From the NCBI GenBank assembly GCA_016219375.1, contig JACRNC010000015.1:124001-188000 (forward strand): 64,000 nt of DNA. The letters run 5' to 3'. Below the pieces are notes generated by a model. The model searched no databases, was not told where the DNA came from, and saw nothing but the letters and a program-made list of their open reading frames with translations. The stretch is from Burkholderiales bacterium (lineage in GTDB: Bacteria; Pseudomonadota; Gammaproteobacteria; Burkholderiales; Burkholderiaceae_C). This document shows, piece by piece, positions 49,944 through 57,981 of this stretch; within the stretch, counting starts at the first letter, position 1, and each line of letters begins with the position of its first letter. Made by a program: the position numbers and the translations under genes.

Positions 49944-51347
49944 ATGTCGTTTGAATCCCTGGGCCTGGCCCAGCCGCTGCTCAAGGCGGTTTCCGAAGCC
50001 GGTTACTCCACTCCGACCCCCATCCAGCTCCAAGCCATTCCCGCCGTGCTGGCCGGTGGCGACCTCCTGGCCGGCGCCCAGACCGGCACCGGCAAGACGG
50101 CCGGCTTCACGCTGCCGCTGCTGCATCAGCTGGCCGCGCGCCCGGCGCCCCAGCAACGCGGCCGACGGCCCATCCGCGCGCTCATCCTCACGCCCACCCG
50201 CGAGCTGGCCGCCCAGGTCGAGGAAAGCGTGCGCACCTACGGCAAGTACCTGCCGTTGACTTCGATGGTGATGTTCGGCGGCGTGGGCATGGGCCCGCAG
50301 GTAGACCGTCTGCGCGCCGGCGTGGACATCGTCGTGGCCACCCCCGGCCGGCTGTTGGACCACCACCAGCAGGGCACGCTGGATCTCAGCCATGTCGAGC
50401 ACTTCGTGCTCGATGAAGCCGATCGCATGCTCGACATGGGCTTCATCCATGACATCCGCAAGGTGCTGGCCCTGCTGCCGGCCAAGAAGCAGAGCCTGCT
50501 GTTCTCGGCCACCTTCTCCGACGAGATCAAGGCGCTGGCCGAGCGGCTGCTCGACCGGCCGCAGGTGATCGAGGTGGCGCGCCGCAATGCCGCGGCCGAC
50601 ACCGTGCTGCAGAAGGTCCACCCGGTGGACCGCGACCGCAAGAAGGACCTGCTGGTGCATCTGATCCAGGAGCACGACTGGTTCCAGGTGCTGGTCTTCA
50701 CGCGCATGAAGCACGCGGCCAACCGCCTGGCCGAGCACCTGAACAAGAGCGACATCACCGCCATGGCCATCCATGGCAACAAGAGCCAGGGCGCGCGCAC
50801 CCGGGCACTCGGCGAGTTCAAGGCGGGCACGCTGCGCGTGCTGGTGGCCACCGACATCGCCGCGCGAGGCATCGACATCGACCAGCTGCCGCACGTCGTC
50901 AACTACGAGCTGCCCAACGTGCCGGAAGACTACGTCCACCGCATCGGTCGCACCGGCCGTGCCGGCGCGCAGGGCGAGGCGATTTCGCTGGTCTGCGTCG
51001 ATGAGGAAGGCTTCCTGGCCGGCATCGAGAAGCTGATCAAGCGCAGCATCCCGCGCGAGGTGATCCCGGGCTTCGAGCCGGATCCCCATGCCGTGGCCGA
51101 GCCCATCCAGCTGGGCCGGCGCACGCTGTTCGGCGGCGCCAAGCCGGGCGGCGGCAACGGCGGCGGCGGTCGTTCGGCGCGGCCGGTTCCTGGCTCCGGC
51201 GGCCGGGGCCACCACGGCCCGGCGCATGCGGCGCCCGGCCATCATGCGACGAACAAGCCGCGCGGGCCGCGGCCGGCTGGCGGCAGCGGCCTGTCCGGTG
51301 GCGGCAAGCCCGCGATGGGCTCGCGCAAGCCGCGCGACGAGCGCTGA
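49944..51347 (+). CDS. rhlE: DEAD-box RNA helicase, RhlE-like
   Basis: 467 residues. Helicase motifs in order: Q motif [52 protein letters not shown], and in the second lobe [12 protein letters not shown] and [11 protein letters not shown] glycine/arginine/histidine-rich tail (about 395-467) should bind RNA non-specifically. It probably acts in rRNA or mRNA remodelling, often at low temperature (family knowledge). The ATG at 49944 begins the conserved MSFESLGL; upstream in-frame codons are the shadow of dnaX. Divergent from dnaX with 162 bases between starts; TACAAT at 49858-49863 could be its -10. Confidence 0.95.
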   Translation: MSFESLGLAQPLLKAVSEAGYSTPTPIQLQAIPAVLAGGDLLAGAQTGTGKTAGFTLPLLHQLAARPAPQQRGRRPIRALILTPTRELAAQVEESVRTYGKYLPLTSMVMFGGVGMGPQVDRLRAGVDIVVATPGRLLDHHQQGTLDLSHVEHFVLDEADRMLDMGFIHDIRKVLALLPAKKQSLLFSATFSDEIKALAERLLDRPQVIEVARRNAAADTVLQKVHPVDRDRKKDLLVHLIQEHDWFQVLVFTRMKHAANRLAEHLNKSDITAMAIHGNKSQGARTRALGEFKAGTLRVLVATDIAARGIDIDQLPHVVNYELPNVPEDYVHRIGRTGRAGAQGEAISLVCVDEEGFLAGIEKLIKRSIPREVIPGFEPDPHAVAEPIQLGRRTLFGGAKPGGGNGGGGRSARPVPGSGGRGHHGPAHAAPGHHATNKPRGPRPAGGSGLSGGGKPAMGSRKPRDER

Positions 51348-51402
51348 AGCCTCCGCCAGCGGAACGTCGAGCACTGAGAACGCTCGGCGTCAGATATTCA
51401 AT

Positions 51403-51434
51403 GCGACACAGCCGGGCCCTGCCGGCTGTGTCGC
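51403..51434. terminator. Strong bidirectional terminator
   Basis: GCGACACAGCCGG (51403-51415) and its exact complement (51422-51434) form a 13-bp stem around a six-base loop between two convergent genes, the helicase and the small secreted protein. The minus-strand side runs into an A/T-rich stretch (ATTGAATATC). Confidence 0.8.
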
Positions 51435-51441
51435 TTGCGGG

Positions 51442-51660
51442 TCAGGACGAAGCGGCGGAAGCGGCCTTCTCGGCCTTGTGTGCCTTGTAAGCCTTGGTCT
51501 TGTGGCTGGCCTTGGCATGAGCCTTCTTGGCCGTATGCGCCGGCTTGGCCGCAGAGGCAGCCGGTGCGGCGCCAGCGGCAGCGGCCGGCGCGGTGTCGGC
51601 GGCGGCGAAGGCGCCCATCGTGAAGGCAGAGGCGACGACGGCGGCAAGCAGTTTCTTCAT
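51442..51660 (-). CDS. Small secreted Ala/Lys/His-rich protein
   Basis: 72 residues; ATG with GGAGT nine bases upstream. A clear Sec signal peptide MKKLLAAVVASAFTMGAFAA (cleavage about residue 20-22) is followed by a mature part of Ala, Lys, His, Thr and Ser (KKAHAKASHKTKAYKAHKAEK). The composition resembles acid-shock (Asr-like) periplasmic proteins, but I cannot assign it to a family. Bounded downstream by a strong terminator. Confidence 0.75.
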   Translation of the reverse strand: MKKLLAAVVASAFTMGAFAAADTAPAAAAGAAPAASAAKPAHTAKKAHAKASHKTKAYKAHKAEKAASAASS

Positions 51661-51814
51661 GGGATGACTCCGGGTGGGATGAAGGATGAGCAAAGAGCGC
51701 TCACCTGCATAACGCCCCCCGGAAGGCTCTGTTGACCGTCACGCCGCGGTGATTCTTTGCTGCGGGCTGACGACGCTCAGGCCGGCTGCCGGCCGGCGGG
51801 CCGGCCTTGGTCTT

Positions 51815-52630
51815 TCAGTCGAAGCGGCGCTCGCGCAGCCACTTGGTGGCCACCCATTTCTCGCCGTCGATGATGGGCGCGCCGCCATGCAGGCTGAGCG
51901 TGGCCGGATCGGGCGCGGCATAGCCGAAGCACACCGCATGGCCCTGCACCGGCTGCACCTCCAGGCCCACGTCGGGGAAGACCGTGGCGCCGCCGCGCGC
52001 CGGCGTGTTCAGGTACATCACTACCGTGGCCACGCGCTGGCCGCCGCGGCGCAGCACCGCCGGCGTGCCGGGGTGCGTCGGGTCGAAGTAGTCGTAGTGC
52101 GGCTTGTACTCCGCGCCCGGGCGGTAGCGCAGCACCTGCAGCCCTTCGCCGTGGTCCACCGGCCAGTCCAGCAGCCGGGCGATGCGCTGCTCGAGGCGCT
52201 GGCACAGCGGGTTTTCGCCGCGCTGGAAGAACATGCCGTCGCTGGTGCGCGCGGCGTTCACCTCGCTGGCGCCGGTGCGCGTGTCCACCGTCTCCGAGCG
52301 GGCCAGGCGAGGGCGGGCCAGGGCGATGAGCGATTCGCACTCGTGCGCGCTGAGCAAGCCGCCCAGCACGACCAGATCCGGCTTGCGCAGCCGGCACAGC
52401 ACGGTCACGGCATGGCCGTCCACGTCGATGCAGCCGGCGCCCTGAGGGCCGGCCAGCGCGGGGGCCGACGACCTGCCGGGGGCCGGCGGCGGCTGCAGCG
52501 CCTGGCGCGCGGCCTCGTCGGGCCAGCCGCCGGCTCGCATGGCCGACAGCAGCTCGGCATCGGCCTGGCCGGCGCGGCGCTGATCGGCCACCCAGCGGCG
52601 CAGCTCGTCGGTGGCCGGCTGCTGCGGCAT
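51815..52630 (-). CDS. 2-oxoglutarate/Fe(II) prolyl 4-hydroxylase-like protein
   Basis: 271 residues. The first 45 form a small helical domain (DELRRWVADQRRAGQADAELLSAMRAGGWPDEAARQAL). The P4H domain from about 85 shows the iron ligands His and Asp in YKPHYDYFDP, and the distal His in LSLHGGAPI, with the 2-oxoglutarate Lys/Arg in GEKWVATKWLRER. Relatives hydroxylate prolines, for example in EF-Tu in Pseudomonas; the target here is unknown. It begins two bases after the yaaA stop, at the end of a folD-prlC-glutaredoxin-yaaA run. Confidence 0.9.
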   Translation of the reverse strand: MPQQPATDELRRWVADQRRAGQADAELLSAMRAGGWPDEAARQALQPPPAPGRSSAPALAGPQGAGCIDVDGHAVTVLCRLRKPDLVVLGGLLSAHECESLIALARPRLARSETVDTRTGASEVNAARTSDGMFFQRGENPLCQRLEQRIARLLDWPVDHGEGLQVLRYRPGAEYKPHYDYFDPTHPGTPAVLRRGGQRVATVVMYLNTPARGGATVFPDVGLEVQPVQGHAVCFGYAAPDPATLSLHGGAPIIDGEKWVATKWLRERRFD

Positions 52631-52632
52631 GG

Positions 52633-53409
52633 TCAGGCGGCCGCCCTGCGGCGAAAGACCAGCCGCTGCGGCGTGGATGCGGCCGGGTCGTGGGCATAGC
52701 CCTCGCTGGCGAAGTCCAGCAGATCCTCAGGAGCGCCGGCGCGCTTGACGATGGCATGCCGCGCCATCAGGCCGCGGGCGCGCTTGGCGTGGAAGCTGAT
52801 GATCTTCCAGGCGCCGTTCTTCCAGTCCTCGAAGGCGCACTCCACCACCTGCGCCTTCAGGCTGGGCCGCTCGATCGCCCTGAAGTACTCCTGCGAGGCC
52901 AGGTTGAGCACGATGGGCTGCGGCTCGCGCGCCAGCCGCTTGTTCAGGTGCTCGGCCAGGCGGTCGCCCCAGTAGGCGTAGAGATCCTTGCCGCGCGGGT
53001 TGGGCAGCCGGGTGCCCATCTCCAGGCGGTAGGGCTGCATCCAGTCCAGCGGGCGCAGGATCCCGTACAGGCCGCTGAGGATGGCCAGGTGGTCCTGCGC
53101 CCAGGCCAGGTCCTCAGCCGACAGACTGGGCGCGTCCAGCCCCTCGTAGACGTCGCCGTTGAAGGCGAGCACGGCCTGCTTGCTGTTGTCGCGGGTGAAC
53201 TCGCTGGACCACGCGCCATAGCGTGCGACGTTGAGCGTGGCCAGGGCGTCGCTCAGGCTCATCAGCTCGGCGAGCTGCGCCGGCGTGTAGCCGCGCAGGA
53301 TGTCGATCAGCTCCGCCGACTGTGCGGTGAACTGCGGCAGCGTGTGGCGCGAGACGGTGGGTGCGGTCTCGTAGTCGAGGCTCTTGGCGGGTGACAGGAC
53401 GATCAGCAT
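52633..53409 (-). CDS. yaaA: YaaA, peroxide-stress protein
   Basis: 258 residues, full length for the DUF328 family. MLIVLSPAKSLDY, the FNGDVYEGL block, ILSGLYGILRPLDWMQPYRLEMGTRL, and NLASQEYFRAI are all conserved. In E. coli YaaA lowers intracellular free iron during hydrogen peroxide stress and so protects DNA and proteins. It lies 27 bases after the glutaredoxin-like gene and 2 bases before the hydroxylase, evidently in one transcript. Confidence 0.95.
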   Translation of the reverse strand: MLIVLSPAKSLDYETAPTVSRHTLPQFTAQSAELIDILRGYTPAQLAELMSLSDALATLNVARYGAWSSEFTRDNSKQAVLAFNGDVYEGLDAPSLSAEDLAWAQDHLAILSGLYGILRPLDWMQPYRLEMGTRLPNPRGKDLYAYWGDRLAEHLNKRLAREPQPIVLNLASQEYFRAIERPSLKAQVVECAFEDWKNGAWKIISFHAKRARGLMARHAIVKRAGAPEDLLDFASEGYAHDPAASTPQRLVFRRRAAA

Positions 53410-53436
53410 GGTGACGGCGGGCAGGACGACAGCCGG

Positions 53437-54087
53437 CTAGAAGCGGAAGTTGGACGGCCCGCTGCCGCCGGGTGCCGGGGTGGCTGGCGCGGTGGCCGGC
53501 GCCGGCGTGGGCGCGGCAGAAGCCGCAGCCGGCGCCGATGCGGCGCTGCGCGGTGCCAGCGGCGTGCCGGGCGGCTGCTTGAAGCTGGCCGGCAGCACCG
53601 ACTGGCGCGGATAGCCGGCGGCATCCAGGTAGCTGTTCCACTCGGATGCCGCAAAGCCGGGGATCTGCTGGCCGCCCACGCGCAGCAGCGGCAGGCCGTC
53701 GGTCTGCTCGGCGCGGCGCAGCGCCTGCACGTCTTCCGGCGTGTTGACCGTGCGCTCGATGAAGGGCACGCCGCGGGTCATCAGCAGCGCGCGGCCGGCA
53801 TCGCAGGGCTGGCAGTTGTTGCCGGTGTAGAGCGTGACCGGAAAGCGCTGCACCACCTGCCGGATCGCAAACGGCAGCACGGTGCCGCCGACCACCGAGC
53901 CCGATGCCGACACGGACTCGGTGCGCGCCTGCGCATCGGCGGGCGGGCGGTCGGTGTAGGTGACCTTGCCGTCCGGGCCGACCACCTTGTAGAGCGCCCA
54001 GGCCGGCGCGGTGGGCGCCAGGGCGCCGGCGGCCAGCAGAACGGCGGTCAGGGCTCGTGCAGGAGACAGGCGGGGCAGGGCGGTCAT
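53437..54087 (-). CDS. DUF4124-glutaredoxin fusion, exported
   Basis: 216 residues. A signal peptide (about 1-31, ending APAWA) is followed by a DUF4124 domain LYKVVGPDGKVTYTDRPP, then a glutaredoxin-like domain starting FPVTLYTGNNCQPCDAGRALL with the CQPC active site, later TDGLPLLRVGGQQIPGF with the cis-Pro region. The last 40 residues are Ala/Pro-rich. It is probably a periplasmic thiol-disulfide protein. It lies between prlC and yaaA. Confidence 0.88.
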   Translation of the reverse strand: MTALPRLSPARALTAVLLAAGALAPTAPAWALYKVVGPDGKVTYTDRPPADAQARTESVSASGSVVGGTVLPFAIRQVVQRFPVTLYTGNNCQPCDAGRALLMTRGVPFIERTVNTPEDVQALRRAEQTDGLPLLRVGGQQIPGFAASEWNSYLDAAGYPRQSVLPASFKQPPGTPLAPRSAASAPAAASAAPTPAPATAPATPAPGGSGPSNFRF

Positions 54088-54167
54088 GGCAGCGGGCAGG
54101 AAGGTGGCGTAGGCGGTCGGCAGACGAGCCGGGCGGGACGACGTGGGGCAGCGCGCGATGCAGGGCC

Positions 54168-56261
54168 TCAAGCCATGCCCTGGTGGCGCAGCAGAGCGTC
54201 GATCCTGGGCTCGCGGCCGCGGAAGGCCTTGAAGTTCTCCATCGCGCTGCGGCTGCCGCCCATCTCGAGGATGGCCTGGCGATAGCGCCGGCCGGTCTCG
54301 GGGTTGAGCACGCTGCCTTCGATGGCCGATTCCTCGAACGCGCCGTAGGCGTCGGCAGACAGCACCTCGGCCCACTTGTAGCTGTAGTAGCCGGCTGCAT
54401 AGCCGCCCGCGAAGATGTGCGAGAAGCTGTGCTGGAAGCGGTTGAAGGGCGGCGGCGGCAGCACGGCCACTTCGGCGCGCACCTCGTCGAGCACCTTCTG
54501 CACCAGCTCGCCGCCGGCCTGCTCGCTGGCGGCCTGCGGCTCGGCATGGATGCGCATGTCGAAGAGCGAGAACTCGATCTGCCGCAGCGTCTGCAGGCCG
54601 CTCTGGAAGTTCTTGGCCGCGATCATCTTGTCGAACAGCTCGCGCGGCAGCGGCTCGCCGGTGTCCACGTGCGCGGTCAGGCTCTGCAGCACCTCCCAGT
54701 CCCAGCAGAAGTTCTCCATGAACTGGCTGGGCAGCTCCACCGCGTCCCACTCCACGCCGGAGATGCCGGCCACGCCCAGGTCCTCCACCTGCGTGAGCAG
54801 ATGGTGCAGGCCGTGGCCGCACTCATGGAACAGGGTGATGACGTCGTCGTGCGTGAGCAGCGCGGGCTTGCCGTCCACGCCGGCGGCGAAGTTGCACACC
54901 AGATGCGCCACCGGCGTCTGCAGGCCGGCGTCCGGGCGCTGCCAGCGGCCGCGCACGTCGTCCATCCAGGCGCCCGGGCGCTTGCCGCTGCGGGCATACG
55001 GGTCGAGATAGAACTGGCCGACCAGCTCGGTGCGGCCGGCGGCATGGCGCTCGATGCGGAAGAAGCGCACGCTCTCATGCCAGACCGGCGCGGTGTCCGG
55101 GCGGATGTGCACATCGAAGAGCCGCTCGATGATCCTGAACAGGCCGTCCAGCACCTTGGGCTCGGTGAAGTACTGCTTCACCTCCTGGTCGCTGAAGGCG
55201 TAGCGGGCCTCCTTGAGCTTCTCGCTGGCATAGGCGATGTCCCAGGCCTGCAGCTCGGGCAGGCCCAGCTCCTCGGCGGCGAACTGGCGCAGCTCGGCCA
55301 GGTCCTTCTCGGCATGCGGCCGGGCGCGCCGGGCCAGATCGCGCAGGAAGTCCATCACCTGCTGCGGCGAGTCGGCCATCTTGGGCACGAGGGACACGTC
55401 GGCAAAGCTCGGGTAGCCCAGCAGCGCGGCCTCTTCCTGGCGCAGGGCGAGCATCTCGCGCATCAGCGGGCCGTTGTCCTGCTCGGGCTTGCCGAACTCG
55501 CTGGCGCGGGTGACGTAGGCGCGGTACATCGTCTCGCGCAGCGCGCGGTTGCCGGCGTACTGCATCACCGGCAGGTAGCAGGGCATGTGCAGCGTGAGCT
55601 TGTAGCCCCCGCGCTGCTCGGCCGCTGCAGCGGCCTGGGCGGCCTGCTTCACGTCGTCCGGCACGCCGGCCAGCTCGTCGTCGGTGGCCCAGTAGGCAAA
55701 GCTGTCGGTGGCATCCAGCACGTGTTCGGAGAACGCCTGGGCCAGCGCGGCCTGGCGCTCCTGGATGGCGGCGTAGCGGGCCTTGGCCGGCCCCTGCAGC
55801 TCAGCGCCGCCCAGCACGAAGTCGCGCAGGGCGTTGCTCAGCGCGCGCTTGCGCGGAGGCGAGAGCTCGGCCGCCGCGGCCGTCTGGCTCAATGCCTTGT
55901 ACTTGGCATACAGGCGCTCGTCCGAGCCCAGGCGCGTGTAGAACTCGGTGATCTTGGGCAGGTTTTCGTTGTAGGCCGCGCGCAGCTCGGGGTTGTCGGC
56001 CACGGCGTTGAGGTGGCCCACGGCACCCCAGGCGCGGCCCAGGCGCTCGGTGGCCACGTCGAGCACCGCGGACATCGCGTCGTAGTCGGCCGGCACCTGC
56101 GGGCCGACGACCTTCTCCAGCGCCTGGCTGGATTCTTCGATCAGCGCGTCGATGGCCGGCGTGACGTGCTCCGGCCGGATGGCGTCGAAGCGCGGCAGCG
56201 GCGAGCGGTCGAGCAGCGGGTTGCCTGCGGCAGTCGGGGTGGCTTGCGTGGCCTGGTTCAT
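54168..56261 (-). CDS. prlC: Oligopeptidase A (M3 metallopeptidase)
   Basis: 697 residues. The zinc motif HECGHGLHHLL is clear, with the third ligand Glu in the following ISGVEWDAVELPSQFMEN. N-terminal helices begin MNQATQATPTAAGNPLLDRSPLPRFDAI. No signal peptide, so it is cytosolic and degrades oligopeptides and cleaved signal peptides (family knowledge). The ATG at 56261 is used because residues before it are unlike the family. It follows folD by 69 bases. Confidence 0.95.
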   Translation of the reverse strand: MNQATQATPTAAGNPLLDRSPLPRFDAIRPEHVTPAIDALIEESSQALEKVVGPQVPADYDAMSAVLDVATERLGRAWGAVGHLNAVADNPELRAAYNENLPKITEFYTRLGSDERLYAKYKALSQTAAAAELSPPRKRALSNALRDFVLGGAELQGPAKARYAAIQERQAALAQAFSEHVLDATDSFAYWATDDELAGVPDDVKQAAQAAAAAEQRGGYKLTLHMPCYLPVMQYAGNRALRETMYRAYVTRASEFGKPEQDNGPLMREMLALRQEEAALLGYPSFADVSLVPKMADSPQQVMDFLRDLARRARPHAEKDLAELRQFAAEELGLPELQAWDIAYASEKLKEARYAFSDQEVKQYFTEPKVLDGLFRIIERLFDVHIRPDTAPVWHESVRFFRIERHAAGRTELVGQFYLDPYARSGKRPGAWMDDVRGRWQRPDAGLQTPVAHLVCNFAAGVDGKPALLTHDDVITLFHECGHGLHHLLTQVEDLGVAGISGVEWDAVELPSQFMENFCWDWEVLQSLTAHVDTGEPLPRELFDKMIAAKNFQSGLQTLRQIEFSLFDMRIHAEPQAASEQAGGELVQKVLDEVRAEVAVLPPPPFNRFQHSFSHIFAGGYAAGYYSYKWAEVLSADAYGAFEESAIEGSVLNPETGRRYRQAILEMGGSRSAMENFKAFRGREPRIDALLRHQGMA

Positions 56262-56330
56262 CGGGTGTCGTCCTTGGTTGCTGTCGATGTCGATGATGCC
56301 GCCGGTTGCCATTCCTGGCTGCCGGCAGGC

Positions 56331-57194
56331 TCAGCCGGCCGCACCTGCGGCGGCGCGCTCGGCCGCCTCAATGGTGTTGACCAGCAGCATGGTGATGGTC
56401 ATGGGCCCGACGCCGCCAGGCACCGGCGTGATCCAGCCGGCCACTTCGCGCACGCCGGTGAAGTCCACGTCGCCGCAGAGCTTGCCCGCATCATCGCGGT
56501 TCATGCCCACGTCGATCACCACGGCGCCGGGCTTGACCATCTCGGCCGTCAGCACGTTGCGCTTGCCCACGGCAGCCACGACGATGTCCGCCTGGCGGGT
56601 GAAGGCGGCCAGATCAGGCGTGGCCGAGTGGCAGATGGTGACGGTGGCGCTGGCTTGCAAGAGCAGCATGGCCATGGGCTTGCCCACGATGTTGCTGCGG
56701 CCGATGACCACCGCATGCTTGCCGCGCGGGTCGCAGCCGATGGACTCCAGCATCTTCATGCAGCCATAGGGCGTGCAAGGGCGGAAACCCGGCTGGCCGA
56801 CCATCAGCGCACCGGCGCTGGCCACGTGGAAGCCGTCCACGTCCTTGGCCGGCGAGATGGTCTCGATCACCTTGTGCGCGTCGATGTGCGCCGGCAGCGG
56901 CAGCTGCACCAGGATGCCGTGGATGGCCGGGTCGGCATTGAGCTGCTCGATGCGCGCGAGCAGCGCGGCCTCGGTGAGCGTGGCGGGGTGGCGCTCCAGC
57001 AGCGAGTGCAGGCCGCTTTCTTCGCAGGCCCTGACCTTGTTGCGCACGTAGACCTGGCTGGCCGGGTCGTCGCCGACCAGCAGCACCGCCAGGCCGGGCT
57101 TGTGGCCGCGGGCGGCCAGCGCGGCAGCGCGGGCGGCCACGTCGGCGCGCAGTTGGCGGGAGAGGGCGATGCCGTCGATGAGTTGGGCGGTCAT
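56331..57194 (-). CDS. folD: Bifunctional methylenetetrahydrofolate dehydrogenase/cyclohydrolase
   Basis: 287 residues. [20 protein letters not shown] contains the catalytic Lys, KDVDGFHV the substrate region, and [18 protein letters not shown] the NADP-binding loop, then [16 protein letters not shown]. It interconverts methylene-, methenyl- and formyl-tetrahydrofolate. It heads the folD-prlC run. Confidence 0.97.
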   Translation of the reverse strand: MTAQLIDGIALSRQLRADVAARAAALAARGHKPGLAVLLVGDDPASQVYVRNKVRACEESGLHSLLERHPATLTEAALLARIEQLNADPAIHGILVQLPLPAHIDAHKVIETISPAKDVDGFHVASAGALMVGQPGFRPCTPYGCMKMLESIGCDPRGKHAVVIGRSNIVGKPMAMLLLQASATVTICHSATPDLAAFTRQADIVVAAVGKRNVLTAEMVKPGAVVIDVGMNRDDAGKLCGDVDFTGVREVAGWITPVPGGVGPMTITMLLVNTIEAAERAAAGAAG

Positions 57195-57263
57195 GGTGTG
57201 CGGGCTTGCGGTTCAGGAGTGCAGGAGTGGCGGCGCGCTCGGCAGTTCCGGCGCCGGAAAACG

Positions 57264-57290
57264 AAAACGCGCCCTGGGCAGGCGCGTTTC
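57264..57290 (-). terminator. Terminator of the FixLJ-like operon
   Basis: AAACGCGCC (57265-57273) and GGCGCGTTT (57281-57289) form a 9-bp stem with a seven-base loop. On the minus strand the stem is followed by TCGTTTTCC. It sits downstream of the response regulator gene and upstream of folD. Confidence 0.75.
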
Positions 57291-57351
57291 GTGATGCGTT
57301 CAACGGTGGACGGCTGGGGCCTCGGCCACGGCGTCGCAGCCGTCCGCCGGG

Positions 57352-57981
57352 TCAAGGCGCCTTGGCGTGTGTGGCGCCCAGTGCGATCTTGAGCAGGTCG
57401 GCCACCGTGTTGGCGTTGAGCTTTTCCATCACGTTGGCGCGGTGGGCTTCCACCGTCTTGATGCTGATGCCCAGGTCGTCGGCGATCTGCTTGTTCAGCC
57501 GGCCGGCGACGATGCGCTCCAGCACCTGGGATTCGCGGGTGGTCAGGCGGGCGAGCAGCGCCTCGCGGCTGGCGGCCTCCTGCGATTCGGAGAAGGCGTG
57601 GCGGGCCTGCTCCAGCATGCGCTCGACCAGGGCGACCAGGGCTTCTTCGTTGAAGGGCTTCTCGATGAAGTCCATCGCGCCCTTCTTCATCGTGTTGACG
57701 GCCATCGGCACGTCGCCGTGGCCGGTGATGAAGACGATGGGCAGCGGCGACTTGCGCTCGATGAGCTTGTCCTGCAGCTCCAGGCCGCTCATGCCGTCCA
57801 TGCGGATGTCGGCGATCAGGCAGGCCACCTCGCGCGGGTCGAAGCGTGCCAGGAAGGATTCAGCCGAGTCGAAGCAGCGCACCCGGTAGTCCTTGCCCTC
57901 CAGCAGCCACTGCAGCGAGTCGCGGACGGCCTCGTCGTCATCGACGACGTACACGGTGCCTTTTTTCGGAATCAAGCTCAT
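57352..57981 (-). CDS. FixJ/TtrR-type response regulator
   Basis: 209 residues. The receiver domain carries DDDE at 14-17, phosphoacceptor Asp58 in LIADIRMDGMSG and Lys in FIEKPF. A C-terminal LuxR-type helix-turn-helix is LTTRESQVLERIVAGRLNKQIADDLGISIKTVEAHR. The ATG overlaps the stop of the sensor gene as ATGA, so the pair is coupled. Its target promoters are unknown. Confidence 0.92.
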   Translation of the reverse strand: MSLIPKKGTVYVVDDDEAVRDSLQWLLEGKDYRVRCFDSAESFLARFDPREVACLIADIRMDGMSGLELQDKLIERKSPLPIVFITGHGDVPMAVNTMKKGAMDFIEKPFNEEALVALVERMLEQARHAFSESQEAASREALLARLTTRESQVLERIVAGRLNKQIADDLGISIKTVEAHRANVMEKLNANTVADLLKIALGATHAKAP

